A stretch of 64,000 nt of DNA from Pseudonocardia sp. CNS-004. Lineage in GTDB: Bacteria > Actinomycetota > Actinomycetes > Mycobacteriales > Pseudonocardiaceae. Below are positions 18,643 through 27,489 of this stretch, in pieces (the first letter of the stretch is position 1; every line of letters starts with the position of its first letter). The notes under the pieces were generated by a model. It was given only the letters and a program-made list of their open reading frames with translations, was not told the origin of the DNA and did no database searches. The position numbers and the translations under genes are program-made. The stretch spans positions 114,221-178,220 of the forward strand of contig MKJV01000145.1 of the NCBI GenBank assembly GCA_001942185.1, given 5' to 3'.

Positions 18643-19456
18643 GTGCCTGACGTGTGGTCGATGGTCAGCAAGCTGGACGCGGCAACCCAGGAACGGCTCG
18701 CTGACGTGCTGGAGACCCGTGGTGCGGACGCCCAGCAGCAGCGGATGCGCGATGCGTTCCTGGCGGACATCGGGTTCCCCGCCGCGCGCGGGTGTTGGAG
18801 GTGGGGTGTGGGACGGGGGTGTTGACCCGCCGGCTGGCGCGCCGGCCGAACGTGGACTCGGTGGTCGGGGTCGACGTGGCGCCCTCCCTCCTGGACCGCG
18901 CCGGAGTCCTCTGCGCCGCGCTGCCGAACGTGGCCTTCCAGGAAGGGAACGCGACCGCGCTGCCCTTCGCGGACGCAACCTTCGACGTGGTGGTCCTCGA
19001 CTCGACTCTCAGCCACGTGCCGGACGCTGAGCGGGCGGTGGCCGAGGCGCCCGGGTGCTGCGCCCGAATGGGGTGCTCGCGGTGTTCGACGGCAACTACT
19101 CGACCACGACGGTCGCGTTGGGCGCCCACGATCCGCTGCAGGCGTGCGTGGACGCGATGATGGCCGGCTCGTTGACCGACGCTTGGCTCATGCGCCGGCT
19201 CCCGGCGCTCATGCGGGATTGCCAGCTCGACGTCATCCGATATGCCAGCCACGGGTATGTCGAGACCAGCGAGGCGGAGTACCTGCTGACGGTGATCGAC
19301 CGGGGCGCGGACATGCTCGAGGCGGCCGGTCAGATCGGACGTGAGCTCGCCGCAGCGCTGAAGGGCGAAGCTCGGCGTCGAGCCACCACCGGCGCGTTCT
19401 TCGGGCAGATCGTCTATACGAGCCTCGTGGCCCGACGACCGGTCTCAGACGGGTAG
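18643..19456 (+). CDS. Class I SAM-dependent methyltransferase (two frameshifts)
   Basis: Joining three frames gives VWSMVSKLDAATQERLADVL, the SAM motif I RVLEVGCGTGVLTRRLA, the acidic VVGVDVAPSLLD, GNATALPFADATFDVVVLD, then RVLRPNGVLAVFDGNYSTT and a C-terminal region to VARRPVSDG. Breaks are near 18785 and 19052, each one missing base beside G/C runs. Start GTG 18643 is chosen because homology begins there; upstream sequence in the same frame is the CYTH scrap. Substrate unknown. Confidence 0.7.
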
Positions 19457-19955
19457 CACGACTCCCGGTGCTGCGGCGGGGCGGGCTTGGGATCGCCACC
19501 CATCCCGGGACGTCGGGCGAGCATCGGGCCGTCTGACCCGGGACATCCGCGGGCCCGGCGAGCAGGCCCGATGTCGACGCGCCGGAACGCGGCCGAGCAG
19601 GCCGGTGGCGGCCCGCAGCCGGCGGAGACCGGGTTGCGGGAGTGGCTCGCCACCCTCGCGGAGGCGCCGACGGGCGTACGTATAGGTGCTGGCGTAGTAG
19701 TGCTGGGGCCACCTGCAGGACCCGGCAGATGGGCTCGACCCCGAGCGGCTTTCCTCGACCACGTCGTCGCGGTGGGCGTCGATGGACGCCACTACCTGCG
19801 ATGCTGGCGGTCGAGCTTCGGCCTGGCTCGCACGCAAGATGGATCTTCGTGGACAACCCGGCCGCATCGCCGATGCTCCTGCAGCCTGGACCAGACCCCG
19901 GCCCGGGTCGCGCCGCGGCGCGCCGGTGCGGGTCCGCCAGCGGATCCCGCCTTTC
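19457..19955. other. Non-coding or degenerate stretch
   Basis: No frame here shows a recognisable domain or sensible codon usage; the reading frames present are compositional shadows. It lies inside the fragment-rich zone between the methyltransferase and the B12-binding remnant. Confidence 0.5.
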
Positions 19956-20264
19956 TCACGGACTCCAGCCGCTTGTGCGGTTCGGCGGCACCAGCCGTTG
20001 TGCCTCGGTGACGGGGTCCCCGGCGAGGATCGTCGCGCCGATGGCGTCGGCCACCTCCCGGGTGGCGCCGGCGCCCGCCAGCCGGAGCGGCACCGCACGC
20101 GAGAGCGTGCCGAGGTCGGGCATCGCCTGCCGGAAGCGCTGGGCGTCCACCGCGGCGAGAACCACCGTGTCCGGTCCGATCTCCTCGATGGTGCGGCCGA
20201 GGTCCGCGACCGGTGTGTCGGCGCCCAGGTAGACGACCCGCCATCCGCATCGGTGCAGGACCAC
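19956..20264 (-). pseudogene. Cobalamin (B12)-binding domain remnant of a MerR-type photoreceptor-like regulator
   Basis: HRCGWRVVYLGADTPVADL, RTIEEIGPDTVVLAAVDAQ and VADAIGATILAGDPVTEAQ form the C-terminal half of the B12-binding domain found in CarH-like MerR regulators. The DNA-binding domain, the helical cap and the first part of the B12 domain are missing: homology stops abruptly near 20258, where a DUF378 fragment begins on the other strand. It cannot encode a working protein. Confidence 0.65.
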
Positions 20265-20455
20265 TCAACTGGGGGCTCGTCGCGATCGCGGAGTTCGACC
20301 TGGTCGCCGGGATCTTCGGGTTGTCGTTCGGCGAGACCAACGCGGTCACGCGGATCGTCTACGCACTGGTCGGGCTGTCCGCGCTCTACCAGGCGGCTCG
20401 GCTGCCCGCGATGCAGCGCCGGTCGGGGTCTCGGTCGTCGGCCGTTCGCGCCTGA
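20264..20455 (+). pseudogene. DUF378 membrane protein, N-terminally truncated
   Basis: LNWGLVAIAEFDLVAGIFGL, SFGETNAVTRIVYALVGLSA and LYQAARLP match DUF378 (two-helix membrane protein) from its conserved LNWGL motif onward. The first transmembrane helix and start codon are lacking because the sequence switches to the opposite-strand B12-domain remnant at about 20260. Confidence 0.65.
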
Positions 20456-20881
20456 CCGGCGCACGACCCGGGGCGCCTCCCGGCGTGCGGCGCTCCTCCT
20501 CGAGGGGGGAGGAGCCGACGCCGAGGGGCGCTCACGTGCGCCCTGCGGCCGGCGAGATCGGCGGCGCGGTGCGCACGTGGACGCGGTGTCCTGTCGTGTC
20601 AGTGGCCGGTCGTCGGCCGTGCGCAGGAGCCCTACCCGCTGCTCCGGCGTTCGGAGCCGCGAGTGGCTTCCGGGCCCTACCGGTACCGACCTCCTCACCT
20701 GCGGGGTTCAGCGTTCTCCGGATGGGTAGTCACGCAGGACCTGGCAGCTCGATGTGATCGCAACGCGAAGTGCGTCGGAACCGAGTTCTCCACGCCGAGT
20801 GCGGACCCGCGCTCGGTGGGCTCGGCGTCGGCTCGCTCGAGCGCAGTGCGTCAACCACCGCCGCGAAGGAGTGACCCCACC
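20456..20881. other. Intergenic region, no gene seen
   Basis: About 425 bases without a credible frame. The last 20 bases hold the AAGGAG ribosome site of the acidic-protein gene. No promoter could be chosen with confidence. Confidence 0.5.
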
Positions 20882-21694
20882 GTGAGCGATCAATCACCGA
20901 TCGAGGCCGTCGACATCAGCGGCTACATCCTCCTCGGCGGGAAGAGGCTGAACATCCGCATCACCCTCGACGACACCGATGCCGACACCGATGCCGACAC
21001 CGATGCCGACACCGACGTCGAGGCCGAGGACGACACCGCCGACGACGAGTTCGCCGATGAGGAGAACGCGGAGGACGGCGAGTTCGAGGACGACGAGGAC
21101 GCGGAGTTCGACGCCGAGGACGCGGACGAGGACGACGACAACGAGGACGAAGACGACGAGCGGGACGAGGACGAGCGGGACGAGGACGACGTCGCCGAGG
21201 ACGCCGAGTTCGACGAAGAGGGCGACGACGAAGGCGCGGAGCTCGACGACGAGGACGAGCAGGACGAGGACGACGACGAGCTGCGTGACCGGGACGCCGG
21301 CGAGCGCGACGAGGACGACGACCAGGGCCCCGCGCAGGCCGATCTTCGTCATCTGCTCCGCCCTCGGCCGAGGCGACGCCCGGAGGCTCGCCGCGAGGAG
21401 AGCGGGGATCGGGAGGGCGGAGGTCGCCCGCGCCGGGCCCCCGACGACGTGCGACCCAGGCCCCGCCGGCGGACCCCCAGCCAGCCCTCCGAGAGCCCGG
21501 AGAGCCGCACCCCGGGCGGCCCGTCCGGGTCGTCGGACCGCGACGACCCGCAGGGGAGGGGACGGGCGCGCCGGGCGGACGCCCCACGAGCGAGGCCCGA
21601 CGAGCCGCCGACCGGGAAGCCGACCCGGCGGGCGGACGATGACCGGTCGCGTGGGCGGAGCAGCAGGGAAGGCACGGTGCGGCGGCGCCGCTGA
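20882..21694 (+). CDS. Highly acidic/basic bipartite protein of unknown function
   Basis: 270 residues from GTG 20882 (AAGGAG nine bases upstream). A short conserved-looking head, VSDQSPIEAVDISGYILLGG and KRLNIRITLDD, is followed by three TDADTDAD-like repeats and about 100 residues dominated by Asp/Glu, then about 120 residues rich in Arg, Pro and Ser. The opposite charge blocks suggest an intrinsically disordered protein that may self-associate or bind nucleic acid or protein. It lies 5' of parA on the same strand. I do not recognise the family. Confidence 0.65.
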   Translation: MSDQSPIEAVDISGYILLGGKRLNIRITLDDTDADTDADTDADTDVEAEDDTADDEFADEENAEDGEFEDDEDAEFDAEDADEDDDNEDEDDERDEDERDEDDVAEDAEFDEEGDDEGAELDDEDEQDEDDDELRDRDAGERDEDDDQGPAQADLRHLLRPRPRRRPEARREESGDREGGGRPRRAPDDVRPRPRRRTPSQPSESPESRTPGGPSGSSDRDDPQGRGRARRADAPRARPDEPPTGKPTRRADDDRSRGRSSREGTVRRRR

Positions 21695-21869
21695 CCCGGT
21701 CGTCGGGCGTTCGGCGCAGTCCCGGCGCGCAACCGCAGGTGGGCGTTGCGCGAGGTGGTCGAGCCCGTTGCGGCCGGGCATGAGATCCCTGCCTGCGGGT
21801 ACCTACCGCTGCGGCGTGTCGCGCGGAATGCAGGGGCGGTGTCCGCTCACCGACCAGTGGGAGGTGCCG

Positions 21870-22826
21870 ATGGTCGAGCGCTCGACGGATCAGGAGCGCG
21901 ATTTCGCGTTGGGGCGGGTCATCGCGGTCGTCAACGACAAGGGCGGCGTCGGTAAGACGTCGATCGCCGCGAACCTCGCGGGCCAGTTCGCCGGCGCCGG
22001 CTACCGCTGCCTGCTCATCGACCTGAACCGCCAGGCGAACCTGGCCGACGACCTCGGCTACCGCGACACGGACGCCGACGACCAGGGCGCGGGGTTGCTG
22101 GGCAGCGTCCTCGCCGGCACCCCGCTCGCCCCGGTGGCGGACGTACGCCCGAAGTTGGACGTCGTCTGCGGGGGAGCGCGGCTCGAGGACCTGACCCCCA
22201 TCATGGTCTCGCGCCTGCAGCACCGGGGACGTGAGGCGTTCAGGGTCCTCGGGGACGTCCTCGCCCCGATCGTGACCGACTACGAGGTCGTGTTCATCGA
22301 CTGCCCACCGGAGTCGACGATCCTGTCCGACCTGGCGTTGGCCGCTGCGCGTTGGGTGCTGATGCCGACGAAGTCGGATGTCGGTGGCCTCGTGGGCATG
22401 ACCCTCGTCGCCGAGCGGTTCGCCCTCGCGCAGGAGATCAACCCGCGGCTGAGCCTGCTCGGGGTGGTCCTCTTCGGGACCGGCTCGCGCTCCCGGGCGA
22501 TCCACGGCGAGGCTCGGGCGGCGATCGACCGGGCGTTCGGCGGCAGCTCGCCGCGGTTCGAGACGGCCATCCGGCACGCGGAACGCACCGCTCAGGATGC
22601 CCGTCGCCTCGGCAAACTGGCCCACGAGCTCGAGATCGAGGCCGCGGCCCAGCCTGCGTGGTGGGAGGCGCTGCGTTCGGGTGTCCGTACGCCGCGGGTG
22701 TCCGCGACCGCGGCGAGCGTCGCGGGTGACTACCGCGCCCTGGGCGTGGAGGTGCTCACCGCGCTCCAGGCGGCCGAAGAGGCCGAGCAGCCGGATGCTC
22801 CCGACGGCACAGCGGCGCCGGCATGA
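21870..22826 (+). CDS. ParA-family ATPase
   Basis: 318 residues. The deviant Walker A VVNDKGGVGKTSIAANLAG, the Walker B FIDCPPESTILSDLALAAA and LFGTGSRSRAIHGEARAAI place it in the ParA/MinD/Soj group. ATG 21870 is followed by a 15-residue leader before the P-loop. No ParB, parS array or replication gene is adjacent, so it is probably not a plasmid partition pair. Grouping with an acidic disordered protein, a PadR-like protein and a STAS protein hints at positioning of a cellular structure; this is inference. Confidence 0.85.
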   Translation: MVERSTDQERDFALGRVIAVVNDKGGVGKTSIAANLAGQFAGAGYRCLLIDLNRQANLADDLGYRDTDADDQGAGLLGSVLAGTPLAPVADVRPKLDVVCGGARLEDLTPIMVSRLQHRGREAFRVLGDVLAPIVTDYEVVFIDCPPESTILSDLALAAARWVLMPTKSDVGGLVGMTLVAERFALAQEINPRLSLLGVVLFGTGSRSRAIHGEARAAIDRAFGGSSPRFETAIRHAERTAQDARRLGKLAHELEIEAAAQPAWWEALRSGVRTPRVSATAASVAGDYRALGVEVLTALQAAEEAEQPDAPDGTAAPA

Positions 22827-22998
22827 TCTCGAGTGACCCGGCTGCCCGCAACGGTCATGAGCGCCGGCGGGCCGCAGGCGATCTGTCGTCCGTCTTCGGT
22901 ACCGCTGCGGCTGCGCTGTCGCGGCCCCGCATCCGCACGCGGCGCCGAGGCTGCCTCGGGAGCCCGATCCGGTCGAGTCGGAGATCGTGGAGGACGAC

Positions 22999-23442
22999 GT
23001 GTCTGAACCGACGAGGCGTCATGCGCCGATGGGGCGGGTCTCCCGTGCCTCCGGCGCCCCCGCACGGCGGCGACGCTTCGGCGTCGTGAAGGTCCGCGAC
23101 CGCCGGCACGTCGACCTGCTCCTGCTCGCCGAGGCCGCGAAGGGGCCTGCGAACGGGCACGAAATGATCGATCGCGTCCGCGAGCACAGCGAGGGGCTCT
23201 TCGAGCTGCCCCTGGGCGTCGTCATCCGCGAGCTGCACCGGCTCGTGACCAACCGGTTGGTGCAGGTGACGGGGGGCGGACCGGTTCGCCGCTACTCCGC
23301 GACCCCGCTCGGGGAGCGGGTCCTCGCGACGCGGCGGCGTGAGTGGGAGGCGTTCTCCCACGGGCTCAACAACGTGCTCGACGCGGCCGACGAGGTCGGC
23401 CGCCGCGGTTCCGGGCGTGGGCGCGCTGCGCGTGCCGAGTAG
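22999..23442 (+). CDS. PadR-like winged-helix regulator
   Basis: 147 residues. DRRHVDLLLLAEAAKGPANG, HEMIDRVREHSEGLFELPLG, VVIRELHRLVTNRLVQVTGG and YSATPLGERVLATRRREW have the PadR wHTH layout with its C-terminal helix shortened. GTG 22999 is favoured over GTG 22987 because GGAGG lies 5 bases before it. It is about 170 bases downstream of parA, same strand. Ligand and targets are unknown. Confidence 0.75.
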   Translation: MSEPTRRHAPMGRVSRASGAPARRRRFGVVKVRDRRHVDLLLLAEAAKGPANGHEMIDRVREHSEGLFELPLGVVIRELHRLVTNRLVQVTGGGPVRRYSATPLGERVLATRRREWEAFSHGLNNVLDAADEVGRRGSGRGRAARAE

Positions 23443-23597
23443 ACCCGGCGCCGCGCGACGGGGTGTCGGGCTGGAGCGCCGGTCCGCGCAGGTGGGGAGC
23501 GGCGACCGGCGTGGCGGGTCTCGCCGGTGGGTAGTCGCTGGGTCTCGGCCACCGCAGGCCGAGGTCCCACCGGCGACGGAGCCAGAAGGCGGAGAAC

Positions 23598-23996
23598 ATG
23601 CTCACGCTGGATGTGCAGCACCTCCCCGACGACGCGATCGCGATCATGGCGGCTGGTGAGGTCGATACGGCCACCGCCGCCCGCCTGAGCGCGGCCGTGC
23701 ACCGTGAGCTCGACCGCGGGCCGTCGACGCTCCTGCTCGACCTGGACGAGGTCACCTTCCTCGGTGTCGCAGGCCTACGGGTGCTGCAGTGCGCAGCCGA
23801 CCGCGCGACGGTCAGCGGAGTCCCGGTGCGGTTGACCTACCGCGACCGGTCGCCCGCGCAGCGCGCCCTCGAGGCCGCAGGAATGGTGCCGCCCCACCCG
23901 CGGGCCACCTCCGAGGGGGAGCGGACCGAGGATCTCGGGGCCGCGGGTGTGGATCGCGAGCGGCGGCACGGCCGGGCGGGTCCGCGGACGTCGTGA
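23598..23996 (+). CDS. STAS-domain anti-sigma factor antagonist
   Basis: 132 residues. IAIMAAGEVDTATAARLSAA, TLLLDLDEVTFLGVAGLRVL and LEAAGMV form a STAS domain of the SpoIIAA type; the conserved Ser/Thr phosphorylation position in the D-V-T-F-L-G-V-A-G loop is occupied by small residues (GVAG), so classical Ser phosphorylation may be lost. A 35-residue Arg/Glu-rich tail follows. Ribosome site GAAGG. Its stop overlaps the next small frame by GTGA. Confidence 0.82.
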   Translation: MLTLDVQHLPDDAIAIMAAGEVDTATAARLSAAVHRELDRGPSTLLLDLDEVTFLGVAGLRVLQCAADRATVSGVPVRLTYRDRSPAQRALEAAGMVPPHPRATSEGERTEDLGAAGVDRERRHGRAGPRTS

Positions 23997-24232
23997 GCAC
24001 GATCCGCACCACTGCGCCGTCACGTCGTGAGGACGACGCCGAGCCGGCCGGTGTCTACCGGGAGCTCGTCGCCGACGGCGTCACCGTGCTCGCGGTCGAC
24101 CCGCTCGGCCCGGCCGCGGTGGCGACCGAACGCCGCGGAGATGCCGGAGCGCTGATGGCAACGCGAAACGTGGCTCGTCCCCGGATCCGCCCCGAGCCTG
24201 ATCGGGGCGAGCCTGCCGGACGTGGTTGCTGA
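23993..24232 (+). CDS. Small hypothetical protein coupled to STAS gene
   Basis: 79 residues beginning VSTIRTTAPSRREDDAEPAG and containing VYRELVADGVTVLAVDPLGP. The GTG start overlaps the STAS stop (GTGA), the same coupling seen elsewhere in this window, which is the main support. No family recognised; it could be a chance frame. Confidence 0.35.
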   Translation: MSTIRTTAPSRREDDAEPAGVYRELVADGVTVLAVDPLGPAAVATERRGDAGALMATRNVARPRIRPEPDRGEPAGRGC

Positions 24233-24267
24233 TCGCCCGCCCCTCGCCACGCCGTGGAACCGCGCCG

Positions 24268-24696
24268 TCAGCCAGGGTGGCGTGGGGTGTTGCTCAAGCT
24301 CCACCCGGACACGCGAGCCAGCGCGACCTCCAGCTGCGACATCCTGATCCCATCCGTCTGCGCGGGCCCGTGGATGGTCACATTGACCAGGTGCACGTGC
24401 TGGATCTGCGTCGCGTGCACCGGGGCCTCGTCCTCGTAGCCGCTGGCGACGTCCCGGAGCGCGACCCGCACCGCCGCGGTGATCGCGCCGTTGCCGGGCT
24501 CGGTCTGTCCGGCGAGGGTGCGCAGCCACGCCGAGCGGCTCACCGCGTGCCCGGTGATCACCGTGCCGTCGACGTACAGCGCCACCCCGAACCCGTCGTC
24601 GACGCGCGCGAAGTTCTCCAGCATCCCCCGCAGCACCGGGAATCGGCCCCCGTCATCCCACTCGTCCACGCTGGGGGGCTGCATACCCTCTGCCAT
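24268..24696 (-). CDS. GvpU-like conserved protein
   Basis: 142 residues: RGMLENFARVDDGFGVALYV, DGTVITGHAVSRSAWLRTLA and a C-terminal strand-rich part with HVHLVNVTIHGPAQTDGIRM. The GxxLxVxGTVxxG pattern resembles gas-vesicle accessory protein GvpU and related small proteins that also occur without gas-vesicle genes. No gvp structural gene is in the window. AGGG precedes the ATG. The assignment is tentative; the gene itself looks real. Confidence 0.55.
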   Translation of the reverse strand: MAEGMQPPSVDEWDDGGRFPVLRGMLENFARVDDGFGVALYVDGTVITGHAVSRSAWLRTLAGQTEPGNGAITAAVRVALRDVASGYEDEAPVHATQIQHVHLVNVTIHGPAQTDGIRMSQLEVALARVSGWSLSNTPRHPG

Positions 24697-24748
24697 GGCG
24701 CGACCCTATCGAGTCACCTCGTCGTGGCCGGATCCAGCGAAGCGGGAC

Positions 24749-25000
24749 CTACCCCACGGCCGTTGCCACGATCGCGCCCGCGAGGGCGCGCACGACGGAT
24801 CGGGTGAGCACCGGGTGCGCCACCCAGGTGCGCAGGTCGACCTGCGGCTCGACCAGCGGTGTTGCTGAGCAGCACCGCGTCGGCGTCGACCGCCTCGGCG
24901 CAGAGCAGCGCGTTCTCGCTGAACCGGACGACCGCCACTGCGGTCGGACCCCCGACTCGTGAGCGGCGAGCACCAGCCGGTCGTACTCGGCCGCAGGGTG
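24749..25000 (-). pseudogene. C-terminal fragment of an unrecognised protein
   Basis: Across frame switches the reverse strand reads EYDRLVLAAHESG, then AVAVVRFSENALLCAEAVDA and DAVLLSNT, then EPQVDLRTWVAHPVLTRSVV and a stop at 24749. Composition is protein-like but at least two frameshifts are needed and no start is visible. I do not recognise the family. It sits beside other truncated genes. Confidence 0.35.
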
Positions 25001-25128
25001 TCCGGCGGGCCGCCTACCGGTGGGCCGTGCTCGCGATGAGCTGGGCAGCGTTCACGATGACGTCGGTCGACCGTTCGACCTGGGGCCCGCCTCGGCGGCG
25101 GAGAGCGACTCGCTCGGCGTGCCGCCGG

Positions 25129-25340
25129 ATGAATTCGTATCGGCTCGACCGCGGCGAGGGCGAGTCCCTGTGGATGTTCGACTCGCTGGACACGATCAAG
25201 GCGAGTGCGGCGCAGACCGGTGGGGCCTTCACGCTGGTCGAGTTCCACGAGGTGAAGGGTTCCGCCGTGCCCGTGCACGTCAACGAGCGCTCCGACACCG
25301 GGTTCTATGTCCTCGAGGGGGAGTTTGACGTAGTCGTCGG
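25129..25340 (+). pseudogene. Cupin-domain protein, N-terminal fragment
   Basis: From ATG 25129: MNSYRLDRGEGESLWMFDSL, DTIKASAAQTGGAFTLVEFH, then PVHVNERSDTGFYVLEGEFD, the first half of a quercetinase-like cupin including His, Glu-type metal-site residues. At about 25340 the reading ends against the reversed N-terminus of folP. The second cupin motif is missing. Confidence 0.6.
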
Positions 25341-25449
25341 AGAAGGAGTCAGGGGTCACGTTGAGGACACCCATGACGCGGGGGCGCCGCGGTTCCGGGG
25401 ACCTGCCGGTTCCCGCCCGGCTGGAAGGCTGAGCGGTGCCGGCAGTCAC
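25336..25449 (-). pseudogene. folP: Dihydropteroate synthase (folP), first ~38 codons only
   Basis: The GTG at 25449 overlaps the purU stop (GTGA). The frame reads to EPRRPRVMGVLNVTPDSFSD, the invariant N-terminal signature of dihydropteroate synthase, then breaks into the antisense of the cupin fragment. So metF, purU and folP formed one folate operon whose third gene was cut by a rearrangement at about 25336-25345. The remaining residues cannot be functional; a housekeeping folP must be elsewhere. Confidence 0.7.
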
Positions 25450-26299
25450 TTCAGGACGACCGTCTTGCCGCCGTGGACCATCACCCGGTTCTCGAGGTGG
25501 TAGCGCACCGCCCGCGCCAGTGCCAGGCATTCGGTGTCGCGGCCGAGCGAAGCGACAGCGGCTGCGCTCATCGCGTGGTCGACCCGCTGCACTTCCTGCT
25601 CGATGATCGGGCCCTCGTCGAGGTTCGACGTGACGTAGTGGGCGGTCGCGCCGACCAGCTTCACACCGCGGTCGTAGGCTGGTGGTAGGGCCGCGCGCCC
25701 TTGAAGCTGGGGAGCATCGAGTGGTGGATGTTGATCACCCGGCCCTGGAGTCGGTCGCACAGCGCGGGGGAGAGGACCTGCATGTAGCGGGCGAGAACCA
25801 CCAGCTCCACCTGCTCCTCCTCGACGAGCTGCAGCAGCTTGTCCTCGGCGTCGGCCTTGGAGTCGGCGTCGACCGGAAGGTGCACGAACGTGATGCCCAT
25901 CGACTCGACGAGTTCCCGCCAGACGAGGTGGTTGGACACGACCGCGACCACGTTCGCTCGCAGCTGTTCGGTGCGCACCCGGAAGAGGAGGTCGTTGAGG
26001 CAGTGGCCGTGCTTGCTGACCATGATCACCACTCGGGGCCTGCGCCGGGCGTCGACCAGGCGCCAGTCCGTGTCGGGACCACGAGAGATGACCTCGAACT
26101 CCTGTCGCAGGGCTTCGACGTCCGGTAACCCCGTGGCCAGTCCCTCGGCGGCGACGCGCATGTAGAAGCGGCCGGCGTCGCGATCGCTGAACTGGTGGCT
26201 CTCGACGATGTTGAGGTCGTGGCCGGTCACGAAGGTCGAGACCACCTGAACGAGTCCGGGGCGATCCGGGCAGGAGAGCGTGAGCACCATGTCGCTCAT
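25446..26299 (-). CDS. purU: Formyltetrahydrofolate deformylase PurU (one frameshift)
   Basis: An ACT domain (LTLSCPDRPGLVQVVSTFV) leads to a formyltransferase-like hydrolase domain: VIMVSKHGHCLNDLLFR, VVAVVSNHLVW, GRVINIHHSMLPSFKGARPY and GATAHYVTSNLDEGPIIEQE with the catalytic Asn-His-Asp type residues. One missing G near 25682 separates GARPYHQ from AYDRGVKLVG. PurU converts 10-formyl-THF to formate and THF. Its ATG overlaps the metF stop (ATGA). With metF, folD and LigM homologues nearby it would close the one-carbon loop by releasing methyl carbon as formate. Confidence 0.85.
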
Positions 26300-27155
26300 G
26301 CCGTCGCTCCCCCCTGCGTGCTGATCCAGGATCGGAACACGGGCACCTGGTTGAACGTGAAGACGTGCAGTCCCTCGATGTCACTGCCCGGCCTCGGCTC
26401 GGCAGCGAGCACTGCCCGCACGAGCGGAGCCGGGTCGTAGGTCCGTCCGAGGAGCACGTTGCCGACCAGTCCGTGCTGCTTGGCCAGGAACCGCAACGAC
26501 GGGCCGACCCCGATGCGCAGTGACAGCTCGGTGAGCTTGGCGAGCTTCAACGGTCCGGCGATGCCGACCCGGATCGCAGTGTCACGCCTCGCGTTCGCGC
26601 CTGCGTCAGCCACGCCGTGAGCGTCGCGGCGTCGAAGCACATCTGACTGACCATGTAGGTGGCCGAGTCCTGCTTGCGCAGGAGCGCCTCCCACAGGCGG
26701 TCGTCGTCGATGTGCGGATGGCCCTCGGGATAGCAACCGATACCGATCCGCGTGAACGGGTGCTCCATCGAAGACAGGTCGTCGAGCAGCGCGGCGGCCT
26801 CACGATACCGTCCGACGGGGATCGTGGCGTCGCCGCCGATGACGTAGAGATCGGTCACGCCCAGGTCCGCGACGCGTTGCACGAAATCGCGCAGAGCCGC
26901 GCGATCCGTCACCATGCGCGCCGCCAGATGGGGGACCACGCGTCGTCCGGAGTTCGCCGCCAGGGCGCAGTACTCCAGCGTGCGCTGCAGACCGAACTTC
27001 GGAGAGCAGGTCACTGCGACCGTGGCATCCTCGGGCGTCGCCAGAATCTGATTCTGCGTGCCCTTCAGCGGAATGACCTCCATCGTGGCCTCGTTCAGCA
27101 ATTGGAGATGCCGGTCATCGGCGGCTGGGGAGGCGGCACGCTGCTCGGCACTCAT
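26296..27155 (-). CDS. metF: Methylenetetrahydrofolate reductase-like MetF (one frameshift)
   Basis: AVTCSPKFGLQRTLEYCALA, VVPHLAARMVTDRAALRDFV, LGVTDLYVIGGDATIPVGRY and YPEGHPHIDDDRLWEALLRK, MVSQMCFDAATL mark a FAD-dependent methylene-THF reductase of the short type found with LigM systems. One base is missing near 26578; repair gives GVTLPIRVGIAGPLKLAKL and an end at 26296. In O-demethylation the enzyme would run from 5-methyl-THF to methylene-THF. GAGAGGAA precedes ATG 27155. It is divergent from the ligM-like gene at 27490. Confidence 0.82.
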
Positions 27156-27489
27156 CTGGCGTTCCTCTCGGTCGGGAGCGGCCTCCTGGGTGTCCTACGT
27201 CGGCCGCGGGTGTGACGATGACCGGGAACGCTAGGTACGCCGGTGAACGCCAGCTAGCCAGCAGCCGAAGCAGTCGGCGCCGGCTCACGAACCCGTCTGC
27301 CGACGAGGTGCGCCCGCCCCGCGGGCGAACCAGGCCCGCCGGGTTCGCCTAGTGCACGTGGCCCCTTCGGTCCGTGGCTATCCCCACTGAGCGAGCGCTC
27401 CTAAATTGGCTCGCCACATGCAGGATCGCTCGACGTGCACGGTCGGCACCGCCGGTCTCGGCGCGGCGCCGGAGAAGGGGACGACATCC
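27156..27489. promoter_or_regulatory. Divergent control region of metF-purU-folP' and ligM-like gene
   Basis: The gap contains a perfect 8-bp inverted repeat, GGCGAACC (27324-27331) and GGTTCGCC (27342-27349), directly followed by AGTGCACGTG at 27351-27360. AGTGCACATG recurs at 42191-42200, also about 100 bases before a ligM-like gene. An AraC-type activator site is a reasonable guess for the shared decamer. Confidence 0.4.

Noticed and set aside
19445..20698. 417-codon leftward frame across the fragment zone
   Set aside because: Arg/Pro/Ser-rich with no domain; the B12-domain remnant lies in a different frame.
21870..22826. Plasmid partition locus
   Set aside because: ParA is not accompanied by ParB, parS-like repeats or a replication gene.
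17583..25449. Prophage or insertion sequence
   Set aside because: No integrase, transposase, terminal repeats or phage structural genes are visible; only truncated host-type genes.
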